64,000 bases of DNA from Gammaproteobacteria bacterium (GCA_022823625.1 JAJEHQ010000025.1:62001-126000); one strand, 5' to 3'. Counted from the first letter of the stretch, positions 52,086 through 62,566 are shown. Notes: generated by a model not told the origin, from the sequence alone. Program-made: numbers and translations.

Positions 52086-54794
52086 ATGCAGGAGCCGTCA
52101 GATGTCACTCGTGGCGATCAAAATCGCGCACTTGGGCTCAGCACCACTGCGTTCACCGTATGTTTTGCGGTTTGGACCATCTTTTCAATTATTGGTGTTC
52201 AGATCAAAGCCGATTTGGGGCTATCTGACACCCAGTTCGGACTGCTAGTTGGTACACCGATCCTCACCGGGTCACTTAGCCGGATATTCCTAGGAATTTG
52301 GTCTGACCAGTATGGCGGGCGCGTAGTTTATCTGTGTGTGATGATTGCCGCTGCGATCGCCACATTTTTACTTAGCTACGCGAACACCTATGAAATGATG
52401 CTGGTCGCAGCACTTGGAGTCGGCTTGGCGGGTGGCTCGTTCGCAGTCGGAATTGCCTATGTCTCCAGGTGGTACCCTTCACAAAAACAGGGTTCAGCAC
52501 TCGGTATTTTCGGCGTTGGAAACGTTGGTGCGGCAGTCACCAAGTTCACTGCTCCTTTTGTCATGGTGGCATTCGGTTGGAAGACTGTCGCGGTAGTCTG
52601 GGCCGCCGCCTTGGTGATCATTGCGATAATTTTCTGGTTCACGACAAAAGATGATCCGGTTTTGGTGGCAAGACGCAAGGAGGGGAAGAAACCACGTTCC
52701 ACTCTGATGGAAATTGAGCCACTGAAGAACATTCAAGTGTGGCGATTTTCGCTGTACTACTTTTTCGTGTTCGGTGCCTTTGTCGCACTTGCTTTGTGGC
52801 TTCCGCGCTACCTTGTTGGTGTTTATGAACTCGATATCAAAACCGCGGGTTTGCTGGCTGCACTTTACTCGATTCCAGCGAGTATCTTTCGAGCTTATGG
52901 GGGTAAACTGTCGGACCGCTATGGCGCCCGCCGGGTAATGTATTGGACATTCGGGGTTTCAGTAGCCTGCACATTCCTGCTCTCTTACCCGAATACCGAA
53001 TACGTGGTGCAAGGTATTGAAGGCCCAATTTCATTTTCCGTCTCAATGGGATTGGTGCCATTTGTCATTCTCGTGTTCATACTAGGATTTTTCATGTCGC
53101 TTGGAAAAGCGGCCGTATACAAACATATACCGGTCTATTACCCAGGCCACGTTGGTGCGGTTGGTGGACTGGTGGGAATGATCGGTGGACTAGGCGGATT
53201 CATTTTGCCGTTGGCGTTTGGCGTAATGAATGACGTCACCGGAATCTGGACCAGTAACTTTATGCTGCTATTTGTCCTGGTGTTTATTGCTTTGATGTGG
53301 ATGCATCTATCGATTTTGCGAATGGAGAGGGAGGTTTTGCCAGACGATGTGAGGGAACTTCCGCAATTGCCTGAGATGGAGGAGATTCACGAACCGGAGC
53401 ATACCAAGGCGATGTCGCCGGCAACGATCGAAGACTGGCGACCAGAAGATGAAGAATTCTGGAAGACAACGGGGCAGCGAATCGCAAGGCGGAATCTTTG
53501 GATTTCAATACCGTGTTTGCTACTGGCGTTTTCGGTATGGCTGGTTTGGAGTGTTGTCGTTGCCAAATTGCCATCAATTGGATTCAAGTACACGACTGAC
53601 CAGCTATTTTGGCTGGCAGCGCTCCCAGGTTTATCGGGTGCAACACTGCGAATTTTCTATTCGTTTATGGTGCCAATCTTTGGCGGTCGGTTGTGGACTA
53701 CTTTATCTACCGCTACTTTGCTGGTGCCGGCGATCGGAATTGGTTATGCGGTACAGGATCCAAGCACACCATATGCCATTTTCTTGGGACTGGCGTTGCT
53801 TTGCGGTCTTGGAGGCGGTAACTTTGCTTCATCCATGTCGAATATCAGTTTCTTCTTTCCCCGATCACAGAAAGGTCAGGCATTGGCGATGAACGCAGGG
53901 CTGGGAAACGCCGGTGTCAGCGTGATGCAATTTGCCGTTCCGCTAGTCATCACTGCAGGTGTTTTTGGTGCATTAGGTGGTTCCCCACAAACGACCGATA
54001 CAGGCACTCAAATCTGGCTGCAGAACGCCGGATTTGTATGGGTTCCATTCCTACTAGTGTCAGTCGCTGCAGCCTGGTTCGGGATGAACGACATCGAATC
54101 TGCGAAAGCTTCATTTCGTGATCAATCCATTATCTTCCGACGCGCACACAACTGGATTATGTGTTGGCTCTACACCGGAACGTTTGGTTCATTTATTGGA
54201 TTTTCAGCGGGATTTCCATTACTGGCCAAGACCCAGTTTCCAGCTGTTGATTCGCTCAAGTTCGTATTTCTTGGCCCACTAGTCGGCGCATTATCGCGCG
54301 CCGCGACAGGCTGGTTATCTGATCGCTACGGTGGCGGGCGAATAACGTTTTGGACTTTCAGTTTTATGATCGCAGCAGTGGCTGGTGTGATTTACTTCAT
54401 CACCATCAAGGATCAACCCGGTGCATTCTGGGGATTCTTTGCGATGTTCATGCTATTGTTTTTCGCAACAGGGGTCGGGAATGCATCAACATTCCAGATG
54501 ATCCCTGTCATCATGCGTCTCGAAGTCGGACGGCTCATGCCTTCATTGTCCGTGGGTGAAAGCCGCCGACAGTCAGAAAAAGAATCAGCCGCGATCATCG
54601 GGTTTACATCGGCAATCGCTGCATACGGTGCATTTTTCATACCAAAATCATACGGTACGTCGATCGCCATGACGGGTGAACCGCTCGTGGCATTGTGGGG
54701 GTTTCTGATCTTCTACGTGACTTGTGCCCTATTGACATGGCGAGTTTACACTTGTAGAAACGGTTTGTTGTATGATGTTGAACGAAAGACGTAG
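52086..54794 (+). CDS. narK: Fused NarK1-NarK2 nitrate/nitrite transporter
   Basis: 902-aa membrane protein of two complete 12-TM major facilitator domains in one chain (about 1-415 and 470-895) joined by a polar linker (EIHEPEHTKAMSPATIEDWRPEDEEFW). Each half has MFS loop 2-3 motifs (GIWSDQYGGR; SDRYGGGR) and Gly-rich nitrate-transporter helices (GIFGVGNVGAAVTKF; MNAGLGNAGVSVMQF). In Paracoccus such a fusion combines a NarK1 nitrate/proton symporter with a NarK2 nitrate/nitrite exchanger. First gene of the nar operon; ATG with AAGGAGG. Confidence 0.93.
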   Translation: MQEPSDVTRGDQNRALGLSTTAFTVCFAVWTIFSIIGVQIKADLGLSDTQFGLLVGTPILTGSLSRIFLGIWSDQYGGRVVYLCVMIAAAIATFLLSYANTYEMMLVAALGVGLAGGSFAVGIAYVSRWYPSQKQGSALGIFGVGNVGAAVTKFTAPFVMVAFGWKTVAVVWAAALVIIAIIFWFTTKDDPVLVARRKEGKKPRSTLMEIEPLKNIQVWRFSLYYFFVFGAFVALALWLPRYLVGVYELDIKTAGLLAALYSIPASIFRAYGGKLSDRYGARRVMYWTFGVSVACTFLLSYPNTEYVVQGIEGPISFSVSMGLVPFVILVFILGFFMSLGKAAVYKHIPVYYPGHVGAVGGLVGMIGGLGGFILPLAFGVMNDVTGIWTSNFMLLFVLVFIALMWMHLSILRMEREVLPDDVRELPQLPEMEEIHEPEHTKAMSPATIEDWRPEDEEFWKTTGQRIARRNLWISIPCLLLAFSVWLVWSVVVAKLPSIGFKYTTDQLFWLAALPGLSGATLRIFYSFMVPIFGGRLWTTLSTATLLVPAIGIGYAVQDPSTPYAIFLGLALLCGLGGGNFASSMSNISFFFPRSQKGQALAMNAGLGNAGVSVMQFAVPLVITAGVFGALGGSPQTTDTGTQIWLQNAGFVWVPFLLVSVAAAWFGMNDIESAKASFRDQSIIFRRAHNWIMCWLYTGTFGSFIGFSAGFPLLAKTQFPAVDSLKFVFLGPLVGALSRAATGWLSDRYGGGRITFWTFSFMIAAVAGVIYFITIKDQPGAFWGFFAMFMLLFFATGVGNASTFQMIPVIMRLEVGRLMPSLSVGESRRQSEKESAAIIGFTSAIAAYGAFFIPKSYGTSIAMTGEPLVALWGFLIFYVTCALLTWRVYTCRNGLLYDVERKT

Positions 54795-54854
54795 AAACCG
54801 CCGTATGCTACCTAAGACATCAATTAATGAATTCATATTCAAGCGGAGGATGGG

Positions 54855-57800
54855 ATGAGCTTTCTCCTTGATCGACTGAACTTTTTCAGCAAGCAATCTG
54901 ATCCGTTTTCGGAAGGACATGGAGTTACCACTGACGAAAATCGTGATTGGGAGACGACATATCGAAATCGCTGGCAGCACGACAAAATCGTCCGCTCAAC
55001 ACACGGGGTCAACTGTACTGGTTCCTGTTCCTGGAAAATCTTTGTGAAGGGAGGCATTGTTACCTGGGAAACACAGCAAACTGATTACCCGCGTACGCGG
55101 CCTGATCTGCCGAATCATGAACCGCGCGGCTGCTCCCGTGGTGCAAGCTACAGTTGGTATCTGTATTCAGGCAGTCGACTCAAGTATCCGCTGATTCGTT
55201 CGCGCTTGCTAAAACTTTGGCGTGAAGCAAGAAAAACGATGGAACCTGTGGCAGCGTGGAAATCCATTGTTGAAAATCCCGAAAAGCGTTCAGACTACAC
55301 CAAGGTGCGTGGGCTTGGTGGTTTCATTCGCGCAAATTGGGATGAAGCGTCAGAATTGGTTGCATCAGCCAACGCATATACCGTCAAGACATACGGACCT
55401 GACAGGATTAACGGATTTTCACCAATTCCGGCGATGTCAATGGTGTCCTATGCAGCGGGTTCACGTTATCTCTCACTGCTGGGCGGCGTAAGCATGTCGT
55501 TCTATGATTGGTACTGCGATCTGCCGCCATCCTCACCTCAGACCTGGGGTGAGCAGACTGATGTGCCCGAATCGGCAGACTGGTACAACTCAGGATTTTT
55601 GATGTTGTGGGGGTCGAATGTTCCGCAAACCCGTACACCCGACGCGCATTTTTATACCGAAGCACGTTATCGCGGCGCAAAATCAGTTGTTGTTACACCT
55701 GACTACAGTGAAGCCGCAAAGTTTGCTGATATTTGGTTGAATCCGAAGCAAGGTACAGACTCGGCTTTGGCGATGGCGCTCGGACATGTAATTTTGCGAG
55801 AATATCACATTGATCGACAGAGTGAGTATTTCACTGACTATTGTCGCCGGTATACCGACATGCCGATGCTGGTGCGGCTGGTCGAAAAGAATGGTAGTCT
55901 CATACCCGAGAGGCTTGTAAGAGCCTCAGATTTCGAAGACTCGATGGGAGAAGAAAACAACTCCGACTGGAAGACCATTGCAATTGACGAAATCTCCGGG
56001 AAATTTGTTGTACCGCTCGGTGCGGTCGGATTCCGCTGGGGTGAAAAGGGCAAATGGAATCTTGAGACCAAAGACTCGTCAGGATCTGAGGTTCAGTTGC
56101 GACTGTCAAATATTGAACAGTCTGCACGAGACGATGTCGTTGAGGTCGGATTTCCATATTTCGGCAATCGAAAACATGATTACTTTAAAGGTTCAGATCA
56201 TCCTGACGTGCTGATGCGGCGCGTGCCGGTCAAACGTTTGAAACTCAAAGATGGTGAGTTTTGGGTCGCTACGGTTTTTGACCTGTTCGTGACCAACTAC
56301 GGCCTTGATCGCGGGCTTGGGGGAGACAACGTTGCCAATTCGTATGATGAAAATGTTCCCTACACACCTGCCTGGGCTGAAACAATCACCGGTGTTCGCG
56401 CTGATGCGATTGCAACTGTTGCTCGAGAGTTCGCCCGTAATGCCGAAAAGACAGAAGGCCGTTCAATGGTCATACTTGGTGCCGCGTTAAACCACTGGTA
56501 TCACATGGACATGAACTACCGGGGCATCATCAACATGCTGGTAATGTGTGGTTGCGTCGGCAAGTCCGGTGGCGGATGGTCTCATTACGTCGGCCAGGAA
56601 AAACTGAGGCCTCAGACCGGCTGGCTGCCACTCGCATTTGCTTTGGACTGGGGACGTCCACCGCGACAAATGAACTCAACCTCGTTCTGGTATGCCCATA
56701 CTGATCAGTGGCGCTACGAAACACTAGGCATTGACGAAATCATCTCACCGACTGCTCCTGAAGGCCCCTGGGATGGCGCATTAATTGACTACAACGTCCG
56801 TGCTGAACGTATGGGGTGGCTGCCTTCAGCGCCGCAACTCGCAATGAACCCATTGACAATCAGCGAAAAGGCAAAAGATGCTGGATTGGAGGTTCCGGCA
56901 TATTTGGTGGAGAAATTGAAGAGTGGTGAAATCACCATGTCGTGTGAAGACCCGGACAATCCGATAAATTGGCCGCGAAATCTGTTCGTTTGGCGATCAA
57001 ATTTGCTCGGTTCTTCGGGCAAGGGACACGAGTACTTTCTGAAGCACTTGCTGGGTACAAACCATGGTGTGCAGGGTAAAGAACTCGGTGACGACGCTAC
57101 CAACAAACCGCTTGAAGTTGCTTGGCATGAATTGGCTCCACAAGGCAAACTTGATCTTGTGGTTACACTGGATTTTCGAATGTCCACTACCTGCATGTAT
57201 TCGGATGTAGTGTTGCCGACTGCGACCTGGTACGAAAAAAATGATCTGAATACTTCCGACATGCATCCATTCATTCATCCATTATCTTCCGCTGTTGATC
57301 CAGTATGGGAGTGTCGAAGCGACTGGGAGATCTACAAAACGATTGCAAAGAAGTTCTCAGAAGTTGCACCGGAAGTATTGGGTGTCGAGACGGATGTTGT
57401 TCTGGTCCCCATTCTGCATGACACTCCTGCAGAAATTGCCCAAGCGACCGATGTCAAGGATTGGAAAAGTGGAGAAACAGATCCGATACCGGGTAAAACC
57501 ATGCCTGGAATTGCGGTGGTTGAGCGCGATTATCCGAATGTATACAAACGTTTTACAGCGTTGGGTCCCTTGATGGATAAACTTGGAAACGGCGGTAAAG
57601 GCATCGCCTGGAACACGCAACATGAAGTGGAATACCTAGCGCGCCTTAACGGTGTAGTTACCGAAGAGGGTCCGACCAAGGGCATGCCTCGAATCGACAG
57701 TGATATAGATGCGACTGAGGTAATTCTTTCGCTTGCACCTGAAACCAATGGGGAGGTTGCTGTCAAAGCCTGGTCTGCCCTGTCTGAAAATACCGGTCGC

Positions 57801-58598
57801 GATCACGCGCATTTAGCGGCAAGCAAGGAGGAAGAAAAAATTCGCTTTCGGGATGTCGTAGCACAGCCGCGTAAGATCATCTCTTCGCCAACCTGGTCGG
57901 GAATTGAATCGGAAAGCGTGTGCTACAACGCCGGGTATACAAACGTACATGAATTGATTCCGTGGCGGACGCTCAGTGGACGTCAGCAACTTTATCAGGA
58001 TCATCTGTGGATGCGGGTTTTTGGCGAGAGTCTTTGTGTTTACCGTCCGCCTATCGATACGAAAACCATTAAACCGATCATTGATGCCAAGGATGACGGA
58101 ATGCCACAGCTGGTGCTGAATTTCATAACCCCTCACCAAAAATGGGGGATTCATTCAACCTACACCGACAATCTTCACATGCTGACGCTCTCGCGTGGCG
58201 GACCAATTGTCTGGATTTCAGAAATTGACGCCCAGAAAGCGAAAATATCCGACAACGACTGGGTCGAGGCCTATAACACGAATGGTGCCCTAGTAGCTCG
58301 GGCAGTGGTGTCGCAGCGTATACGTGAAGGAACCATGTATATGTACCATGCACAGGAAAAAATTGTTAACGTACCTGGTTCGCAGGTAACCGGGCAACGT
58401 GGCGGGATTCACAATTCTGTTACACGTGCCGTGGTGAAACCGACGCACATGATCGGTGGATACGCACAGCAATCCTATGGATTCAATTACTACGGTACCG
58501 TCGGTTCAAACCGAGATGAGTTCGTTATCGTACGCAAGGTCAAAAAGGTTGATTGGATGGAAGAACCGATTTCTAGGAAGATGGAGGTAACACAATGA
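54855..58598 (+). CDS. narG: Respiratory nitrate reductase alpha subunit NarG
   Basis: 1247-aa catalytic subunit of membrane-bound nitrate reductase, facing the cytoplasm, reducing nitrate to nitrite with quinol electrons. The FS0 4Fe-4S cluster ligands are His50, Cys54, Cys58 (HGVNCTGSC) and Cys93 (RGCSRG). The molybdenum-ligand Asp lies in SFYDWYCDLPPSSP (about 215-228). Other signatures: WGSNVPQTRTPDAHF, NHWYHMDMNYRGIINMLVMCGCVGKSGGGW, and C-terminal HQKWGIHSTYTDNLHMLTLSRGGP. Length normal. RBS GGAGG ahead of ATG 54855; 60 bp after narK; its stop overlaps the narH start by 4 bases. Confidence 0.97.
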   Translation: MSFLLDRLNFFSKQSDPFSEGHGVTTDENRDWETTYRNRWQHDKIVRSTHGVNCTGSCSWKIFVKGGIVTWETQQTDYPRTRPDLPNHEPRGCSRGASYSWYLYSGSRLKYPLIRSRLLKLWREARKTMEPVAAWKSIVENPEKRSDYTKVRGLGGFIRANWDEASELVASANAYTVKTYGPDRINGFSPIPAMSMVSYAAGSRYLSLLGGVSMSFYDWYCDLPPSSPQTWGEQTDVPESADWYNSGFLMLWGSNVPQTRTPDAHFYTEARYRGAKSVVVTPDYSEAAKFADIWLNPKQGTDSALAMALGHVILREYHIDRQSEYFTDYCRRYTDMPMLVRLVEKNGSLIPERLVRASDFEDSMGEENNSDWKTIAIDEISGKFVVPLGAVGFRWGEKGKWNLETKDSSGSEVQLRLSNIEQSARDDVVEVGFPYFGNRKHDYFKGSDHPDVLMRRVPVKRLKLKDGEFWVATVFDLFVTNYGLDRGLGGDNVANSYDENVPYTPAWAETITGVRADAIATVAREFARNAEKTEGRSMVILGAALNHWYHMDMNYRGIINMLVMCGCVGKSGGGWSHYVGQEKLRPQTGWLPLAFALDWGRPPRQMNSTSFWYAHTDQWRYETLGIDEIISPTAPEGPWDGALIDYNVRAERMGWLPSAPQLAMNPLTISEKAKDAGLEVPAYLVEKLKSGEITMSCEDPDNPINWPRNLFVWRSNLLGSSGKGHEYFLKHLLGTNHGVQGKELGDDATNKPLEVAWHELAPQGKLDLVVTLDFRMSTTCMYSDVVLPTATWYEKNDLNTSDMHPFIHPLSSAVDPVWECRSDWEIYKTIAKKFSEVAPEVLGVETDVVLVPILHDTPAEIAQATDVKDWKSGETDPIPGKTMPGIAVVERDYPNVYKRFTALGPLMDKLGNGGKGIAWNTQHEVEYLARLNGVVTEEGPTKGMPRIDSDIDATEVILSLAPETNGEVAVKAWSALSENTGRDHAHLAASKEEEKIRFRDVVAQPRKIISSPTWSGIESESVCYNAGYTNVHELIPWRTLSGRQQLYQDHLWMRVFGESLCVYRPPIDTKTIKPIIDAKDDGMPQLVLNFITPHQKWGIHSTYTDNLHMLTLSRGGPIVWISEIDAQKAKISDNDWVEAYNTNGALVARAVVSQRIREGTMYMYHAQEKIVNVPGSQVTGQRGGIHNSVTRAVVKPTHMIGGYAQQSYGFNYYGTVGSNRDEFVIVRKVKKVDWMEEPISRKMEVTQ

Positions 58599-60124
58599 AG
58601 ATTCGTGCACAAATTGGCATGGTTCTTAACCTCGACAAGTGTATCGGGTGCCATACCTGCTCGGTCACTTGCAAGAACGTTTGGACGAGCCGGGAAGGAA
58701 TGGAATATGCCTGGTTTAACAACGTAGAGACAAAACCCGGCATCGGATACCCGAAAGACTGGGAAAATCAAAACCGCTGGAAAGGTGGCTGGACGCGTAA
58801 AAAATCCGGTGATATCGAACCCCGTATGGGCGCCAAGTGGCGTATTCTGGCGAATATCTTTGCCAATCCTGATCTGCCTGAAATAGACGATTATTACGAA
58901 CCGTTTACTTTCGACTACGAGCACCTGCAGACGGCTGGGGAAAGTCAGACGATGCCGACCGCTCGCCCGCGATCGCTGATCACCGGTGAGCGTATGGAAA
59001 AAATTGAATGGGGACCAAATTGGGAGGAAATTTTAGGCGGCGAATTTTCCAAGCGGTCACAGGATTACAACTTTGAAGGTGTTGAAAAACAGATTTATGG
59101 TGAGTTTGAAAACACCTTCATGATGTACTTACCGCGACTTTGTGAGCACTGTCTGAATCCGTCTTGCGTTGCAGCTTGCCCATCTGGTGCAATCTACAAG
59201 AGGGAGGAAGATGGAATTGTTCTGATCGATCAGGAGAAATGCCGCGGTTGGAGAATGTGCGTGTCCGGATGTCCCTACAAAAAAATCTATTACAACTGGT
59301 CATCTGGAAAATCGGAAAAGTGTATTTTCTGTTATCCCAGAATTGAAGCAGGTGAGCCGACGGTTTGTTCGGAAACCTGCGTTGGTCGAATTCGATACCT
59401 GGGCGTTGTGCTTTACGATGCTGACCGGATCAAGGAGGCAGCCTCGGTCGAAGACGAACACGACTTATATGAGGCACAACTCGGAATTTTTCTAGATCCA
59501 AATGATCCGGATGTCATCGCGCAGGCTCGCGCGGATATGGTTCCCGATGCATGGCTTGAGGCTGCAACTCGTTCACCAATTTGGAAACTGGCAATGGAGT
59601 GGAAAGTTGCATTTCCGCTTCATCCCGAATATCGCACGTTACCGATGGTTTGGTACGTACCACCACTGTCACCGATTCAATCAGCAGCGGAAGCGGGCAA
59701 GATCGGGATTGACAACGAAATGCCGGATGTACGTTCGCTTCGCATCCCGATTCGTTACCTGGCAAACCTGCTGACAGCAGGTAAGGAAGAACCGGTCGCA
59801 CAGGCACTTGAGCGCATGTTGGCGATGCGTGGATATATGCGGGCGAAGACTGTCGATGGTGTAATTGATATTGGAATCGCCAAGAAGGTTGGACTGACAC
59901 CCGGCCAAGTCGAAGACATGTATCAATTGATGGCAATTGCAAATTACGAAGATCGATTTGTGATTCCAACCTCGCACCGTGAAACGAGTGAGGATGCCTA
60001 TGACATACGCGGTGGGTGTGGGTTCAGTTTCGGCAATCAATGCTCCGGCGGTACGTCGAAAACCAACCTGTTTTCAACGACACCACGCAAGAGTGTTCGT
60101 ACACCAACCGAGTTGATCAAGTGA
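58595..60124 (+). CDS. narH: Respiratory nitrate reductase beta subunit NarH
   Basis: 509-aa Fe-S electron-transfer subunit. Four cysteine groups for one 3Fe-4S and three 4Fe-4S clusters: CIGCHTCSVTCKNVW, CEHCLNPSCVAACPSG, CRGWRMCVSGCPYKK (Trp replacing Cys as in the 3Fe-4S cluster) and CIFCYPRIEAGEPTVCSETC. Followed by the typical GRIRYLGVVLYDADRI segment. Full length. The narJ GTG overlaps its stop. Confidence 0.97.
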   Translation: MKIRAQIGMVLNLDKCIGCHTCSVTCKNVWTSREGMEYAWFNNVETKPGIGYPKDWENQNRWKGGWTRKKSGDIEPRMGAKWRILANIFANPDLPEIDDYYEPFTFDYEHLQTAGESQTMPTARPRSLITGERMEKIEWGPNWEEILGGEFSKRSQDYNFEGVEKQIYGEFENTFMMYLPRLCEHCLNPSCVAACPSGAIYKREEDGIVLIDQEKCRGWRMCVSGCPYKKIYYNWSSGKSEKCIFCYPRIEAGEPTVCSETCVGRIRYLGVVLYDADRIKEAASVEDEHDLYEAQLGIFLDPNDPDVIAQARADMVPDAWLEAATRSPIWKLAMEWKVAFPLHPEYRTLPMVWYVPPLSPIQSAAEAGKIGIDNEMPDVRSLRIPIRYLANLLTAGKEEPVAQALERMLAMRGYMRAKTVDGVIDIGIAKKVGLTPGQVEDMYQLMAIANYEDRFVIPTSHRETSEDAYDIRGGCGFSFGNQCSGGTSKTNLFSTTPRKSVRTPTELIK

Positions 60125-60840
60125 CCAAGACATTCAAAGTACTGTCGGCGGTTTTGTCTTATCCGACAGTGGAGATGCAAGCCGCGGTAGACGAAATGCG
60201 CGCGGCTGTGACCGATGAGGCGTTGCTTTCGGAAAATCAGCAACTCGCGCTATTTCAACTTTTGGATGACTTCGCGAAACAAGATCTGTACGAATTGCAG
60301 GAACGCTTTGTACTGTTGTTTGATCGTACCCGGAGTCTGTCTTTGCACCTGTTTGAACATGTTCATGGTGAAAGTCGGGAAAGAGGTCAAGCCATGGTCG
60401 ATTTAGCGACACTATACAGAGAGAAAGGGCTTGAAATCTCAGATCGGGAACTGCCGGATTACCTACCGCTGTTCCTTGAATTTCTGTCGACTCTGCCATT
60501 AGATGAGGCACTATCGACGCTGTCGCAGCCGCTTCACATCATTTCTGCACTCTCGGCTCGCTTGGAGCGACGCAAAAGCGTATACGCAGCACCATTCAGT
60601 GCGTTGGAAAGCCTAGCATTAAATGAACCCGAATCCGATGCGGTTCATGCAATTCTCGAAAAACCGGAAGATGATCCCAATGACTTTGATCAGCTGGACC
60701 GCTTGTGGAAAGATTCTGAAGTTGTATTCGGACCTGGCAGCGGTCAGAATGATGGCTGTACCCAGAGTATGCCAGGTTCGAACGGCGTTCGGGTCGCTCC
60801 GCCCACTCAGTTGAACAATCCAGATTTATCCGGACGTTAG
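60121..60840 (+). CDS. narJ: Nitrate reductase assembly chaperone NarJ
   Basis: 239-aa system-specific chaperone that holds NarGH for molybdenum cofactor insertion before membrane attachment. I chose GTG 60121, overlapping the narH stop (GTGA), because family sequence starts there (TKTFKVLSAVLSYP); the longer frame from 60016 lies inside narH. The helical core contains LYELQERFVLLFDRTRSLSLHLFEHVHGESRERGQAMVDL (about residues 55-95) and DYLPLFLEFLSTLP, diagnostic for the TorD/NarJ family. Confidence 0.93.
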   Translation: MTKTFKVLSAVLSYPTVEMQAAVDEMRAAVTDEALLSENQQLALFQLLDDFAKQDLYELQERFVLLFDRTRSLSLHLFEHVHGESRERGQAMVDLATLYREKGLEISDRELPDYLPLFLEFLSTLPLDEALSTLSQPLHIISALSARLERRKSVYAAPFSALESLALNEPESDAVHAILEKPEDDPNDFDQLDRLWKDSEVVFGPGSGQNDGCTQSMPGSNGVRVAPPTQLNNPDLSGR

Positions 60841-60844
60841 TACC

Positions 60845-61549
60845 ATGGACAGTTATATCCATATCTTGATATTCGGCTACTATCCTTATGTAGCTTTGAT
60901 TGTGCTGCTAGTTGGCAGTATCGTGCGTTATGATCGAGAACCATATACGTGGCGTTCAGGGTCCAGCCAGCTATTGCGGCGTAAACAGTTGATAGCTGGT
61001 TCGGTGCTCTTCCACGTCGGCGTGTTAATTGTGTTCTTTGGTCACCTTGTCGGCCTGTTGACACCCATTGAGGTTTTTGACATGATGGGTATCAGTCATG
61101 GATTCAAACAGCTTGCCGCAATAATTGTCGGCGGTATTGCTGGGGTTATGGCTTTAATTGGTGCGACATTGTTGCTTCACAGACGGCTTTTTGATTCCAG
61201 AATTCGAGCGACATCGAGCTTTTCAGATACCGCAGTCCTGGTTTTGCTTTACCTTCAACTTCTGTTGGGACTCGCTACCATTCTGATTTCTGTTGATCAT
61301 CTGGATGGTGAAGAAATGGTCAGGTTTATGGAATGGTCACAGGGTATCTTCACTTTCCAAAGTGGCACTGCGGACATCATTAAGGACGTGCACTGGATTT
61401 TTAAACTGCATCTATTCCTCGGGCTGACGATATTTCTGATCTTTCCGTTTACCCGACTTGTACACATGTTTAGCGTGCCTGTTCGATACCTATGGCGTCC
61501 CGGATACCAGATTACCCGGACCAAGCAGAAGACGCGTACCGCTGCCTGA
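60845..61549 (+). CDS. narI: Respiratory nitrate reductase gamma subunit NarI (cytochrome b)
   Basis: 234-aa integral membrane diheme b subunit that oxidises quinol and passes electrons to NarH. Five membrane segments. Heme-ligating histidines are visible in LFHVGVLIVFFGHLVGL and in HWIFKLHLFLGLTIFLIFPFTRLVHMF. Starts 4 bp after narJ. Its end overlaps the start region of the prolyl isomerase gene. Together with NarGHJ this is a complete nitrate reductase, so nitrate respiration is functional on paper. Confidence 0.96.
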   Translation: MDSYIHILIFGYYPYVALIVLLVGSIVRYDREPYTWRSGSSQLLRRKQLIAGSVLFHVGVLIVFFGHLVGLLTPIEVFDMMGISHGFKQLAAIIVGGIAGVMALIGATLLLHRRLFDSRIRATSSFSDTAVLVLLYLQLLLGLATILISVDHLDGEEMVRFMEWSQGIFTFQSGTADIIKDVHWIFKLHLFLGLTIFLIFPFTRLVHMFSVPVRYLWRPGYQITRTKQKTRTAA

Positions 61550-61562
61550 ACTGAATCATCCT

Positions 61563-62354
61563 GTGTTGCCGGATTCCATCCGTGTCAACGGCGTCGTAAT
61601 CCCAAGCAAATCGATTGCTGCGGAAAGCCAGAATCATCCCGCGAGTAACCCGATAGACGCACAGAAAGCCGCAGTTCGCGCTTTAGTTGTACGTGAACTT
61701 CTGTTGCAGGAAGCGCGTCGACTCGATTTAATCCCTGATCCCGTATCTGATGGTGAAGATCGAACAGAAACTGACGAAGAAGCTTTAGTCAGGCAGCTTC
61801 TGGACATCGAAATCAATGTCCCCAAAGCAAAGGAAGCGGAGTGTTATCGGTACTACGAAAACAATCTCACTCGTTTTCGAACCTCTGACACATATGAACC
61901 TAAACACATTTTAATTGCTGCTAATGAGAGCGATAAGGATGAGTACGCTGCAGCGGTCGCAAAAGCCAGACAGCTAATTGAAGATCTGAAAGAAGTCCCT
62001 AGCCGCTTCGACGAGCTAGCACGCAAGCATTCGAACTGTAAATCAAGCGAAAATGGCGGACTTTTGGGAAGAGTAACGCACGGGCAGACATCGTACGAAT
62101 TTGAGAAATGTATGAGAAAACTCGATGAGGGCCAACTCCATCCAGACCCGATTGAGGCTCCTTATGGTGTGCACGTTCTTTATCTGATACGGAAGCACCC
62201 CGGACATGCTGTGCCATTCAATTTGGTGCGGGAAAAGATTGAAGAATATTTGAAAGAAGCGAGTTGGCGTCAGGCGGTAACCCAGTACATTGAGATTCTG
62301 TTTGGAGAGGCCAAAGTCGAAGGCATCACATTCCAGGAAATTGCAAACGAATAG
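61563..62354 (+). CDS. Peptidyl-prolyl cis-trans isomerase, PpiC/parvulin type (NifM-like)
   Basis: About 263 aa. The frame is open to 61458 inside narI; I chose GTG 61563 (TTG 61566 also possible), where the family-like start SIRVNGVVIPSKSIAAESQNH follows. The parvulin domain lies at about 110-215: YEPKHILIAANESDKDEYAAA, FDELARKHSNCKSSENGGLLG, then LDEGQLHPDPIEAPYGVHVLYL. No signal peptide, so cytoplasmic, as for NifM. A ppiC gene after narI is a known arrangement in pseudomonads and halomonads; it probably helps fold the nitrate reductase. Confidence 0.9.
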   Translation: MLPDSIRVNGVVIPSKSIAAESQNHPASNPIDAQKAAVRALVVRELLLQEARRLDLIPDPVSDGEDRTETDEEALVRQLLDIEINVPKAKEAECYRYYENNLTRFRTSDTYEPKHILIAANESDKDEYAAAVAKARQLIEDLKEVPSRFDELARKHSNCKSSENGGLLGRVTHGQTSYEFEKCMRKLDEGQLHPDPIEAPYGVHVLYLIRKHPGHAVPFNLVREKIEEYLKEASWRQAVTQYIEILFGEAKVEGITFQEIANE

Positions 62355-62533
62355 ATTGGGTGAACCCCAGTTCCGAATTCATCCAATCTGGACTACTGCC
62401 TGTCTCTATCCATAGGTGCGGCCACCAGCATAGTCAGCTACACTATTCGCCGTAAAGGAGCGATGTTCTAACGTTGGTACCGCATACCAATTAGAGAACG
62501 TCAAACGTCATAGACAAGACACCTGCAAAAAAT

Positions 62534-62566
62534 CAGCCCCGGGAACGAGTCCCCGGAGCTTTTTTA
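62534..62566. terminator. Bidirectional terminator between nar operon and TRAP genes
   Basis: Stem AGC-c-CCGGGA / TCCCcGG-a-GCT (one mismatch, one bulge) with TTTTTT on the plus strand and, read on the minus strand, a TGATTTTTT tail. It ends ppiC (plus) and dctP (minus). Confidence 0.8.
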
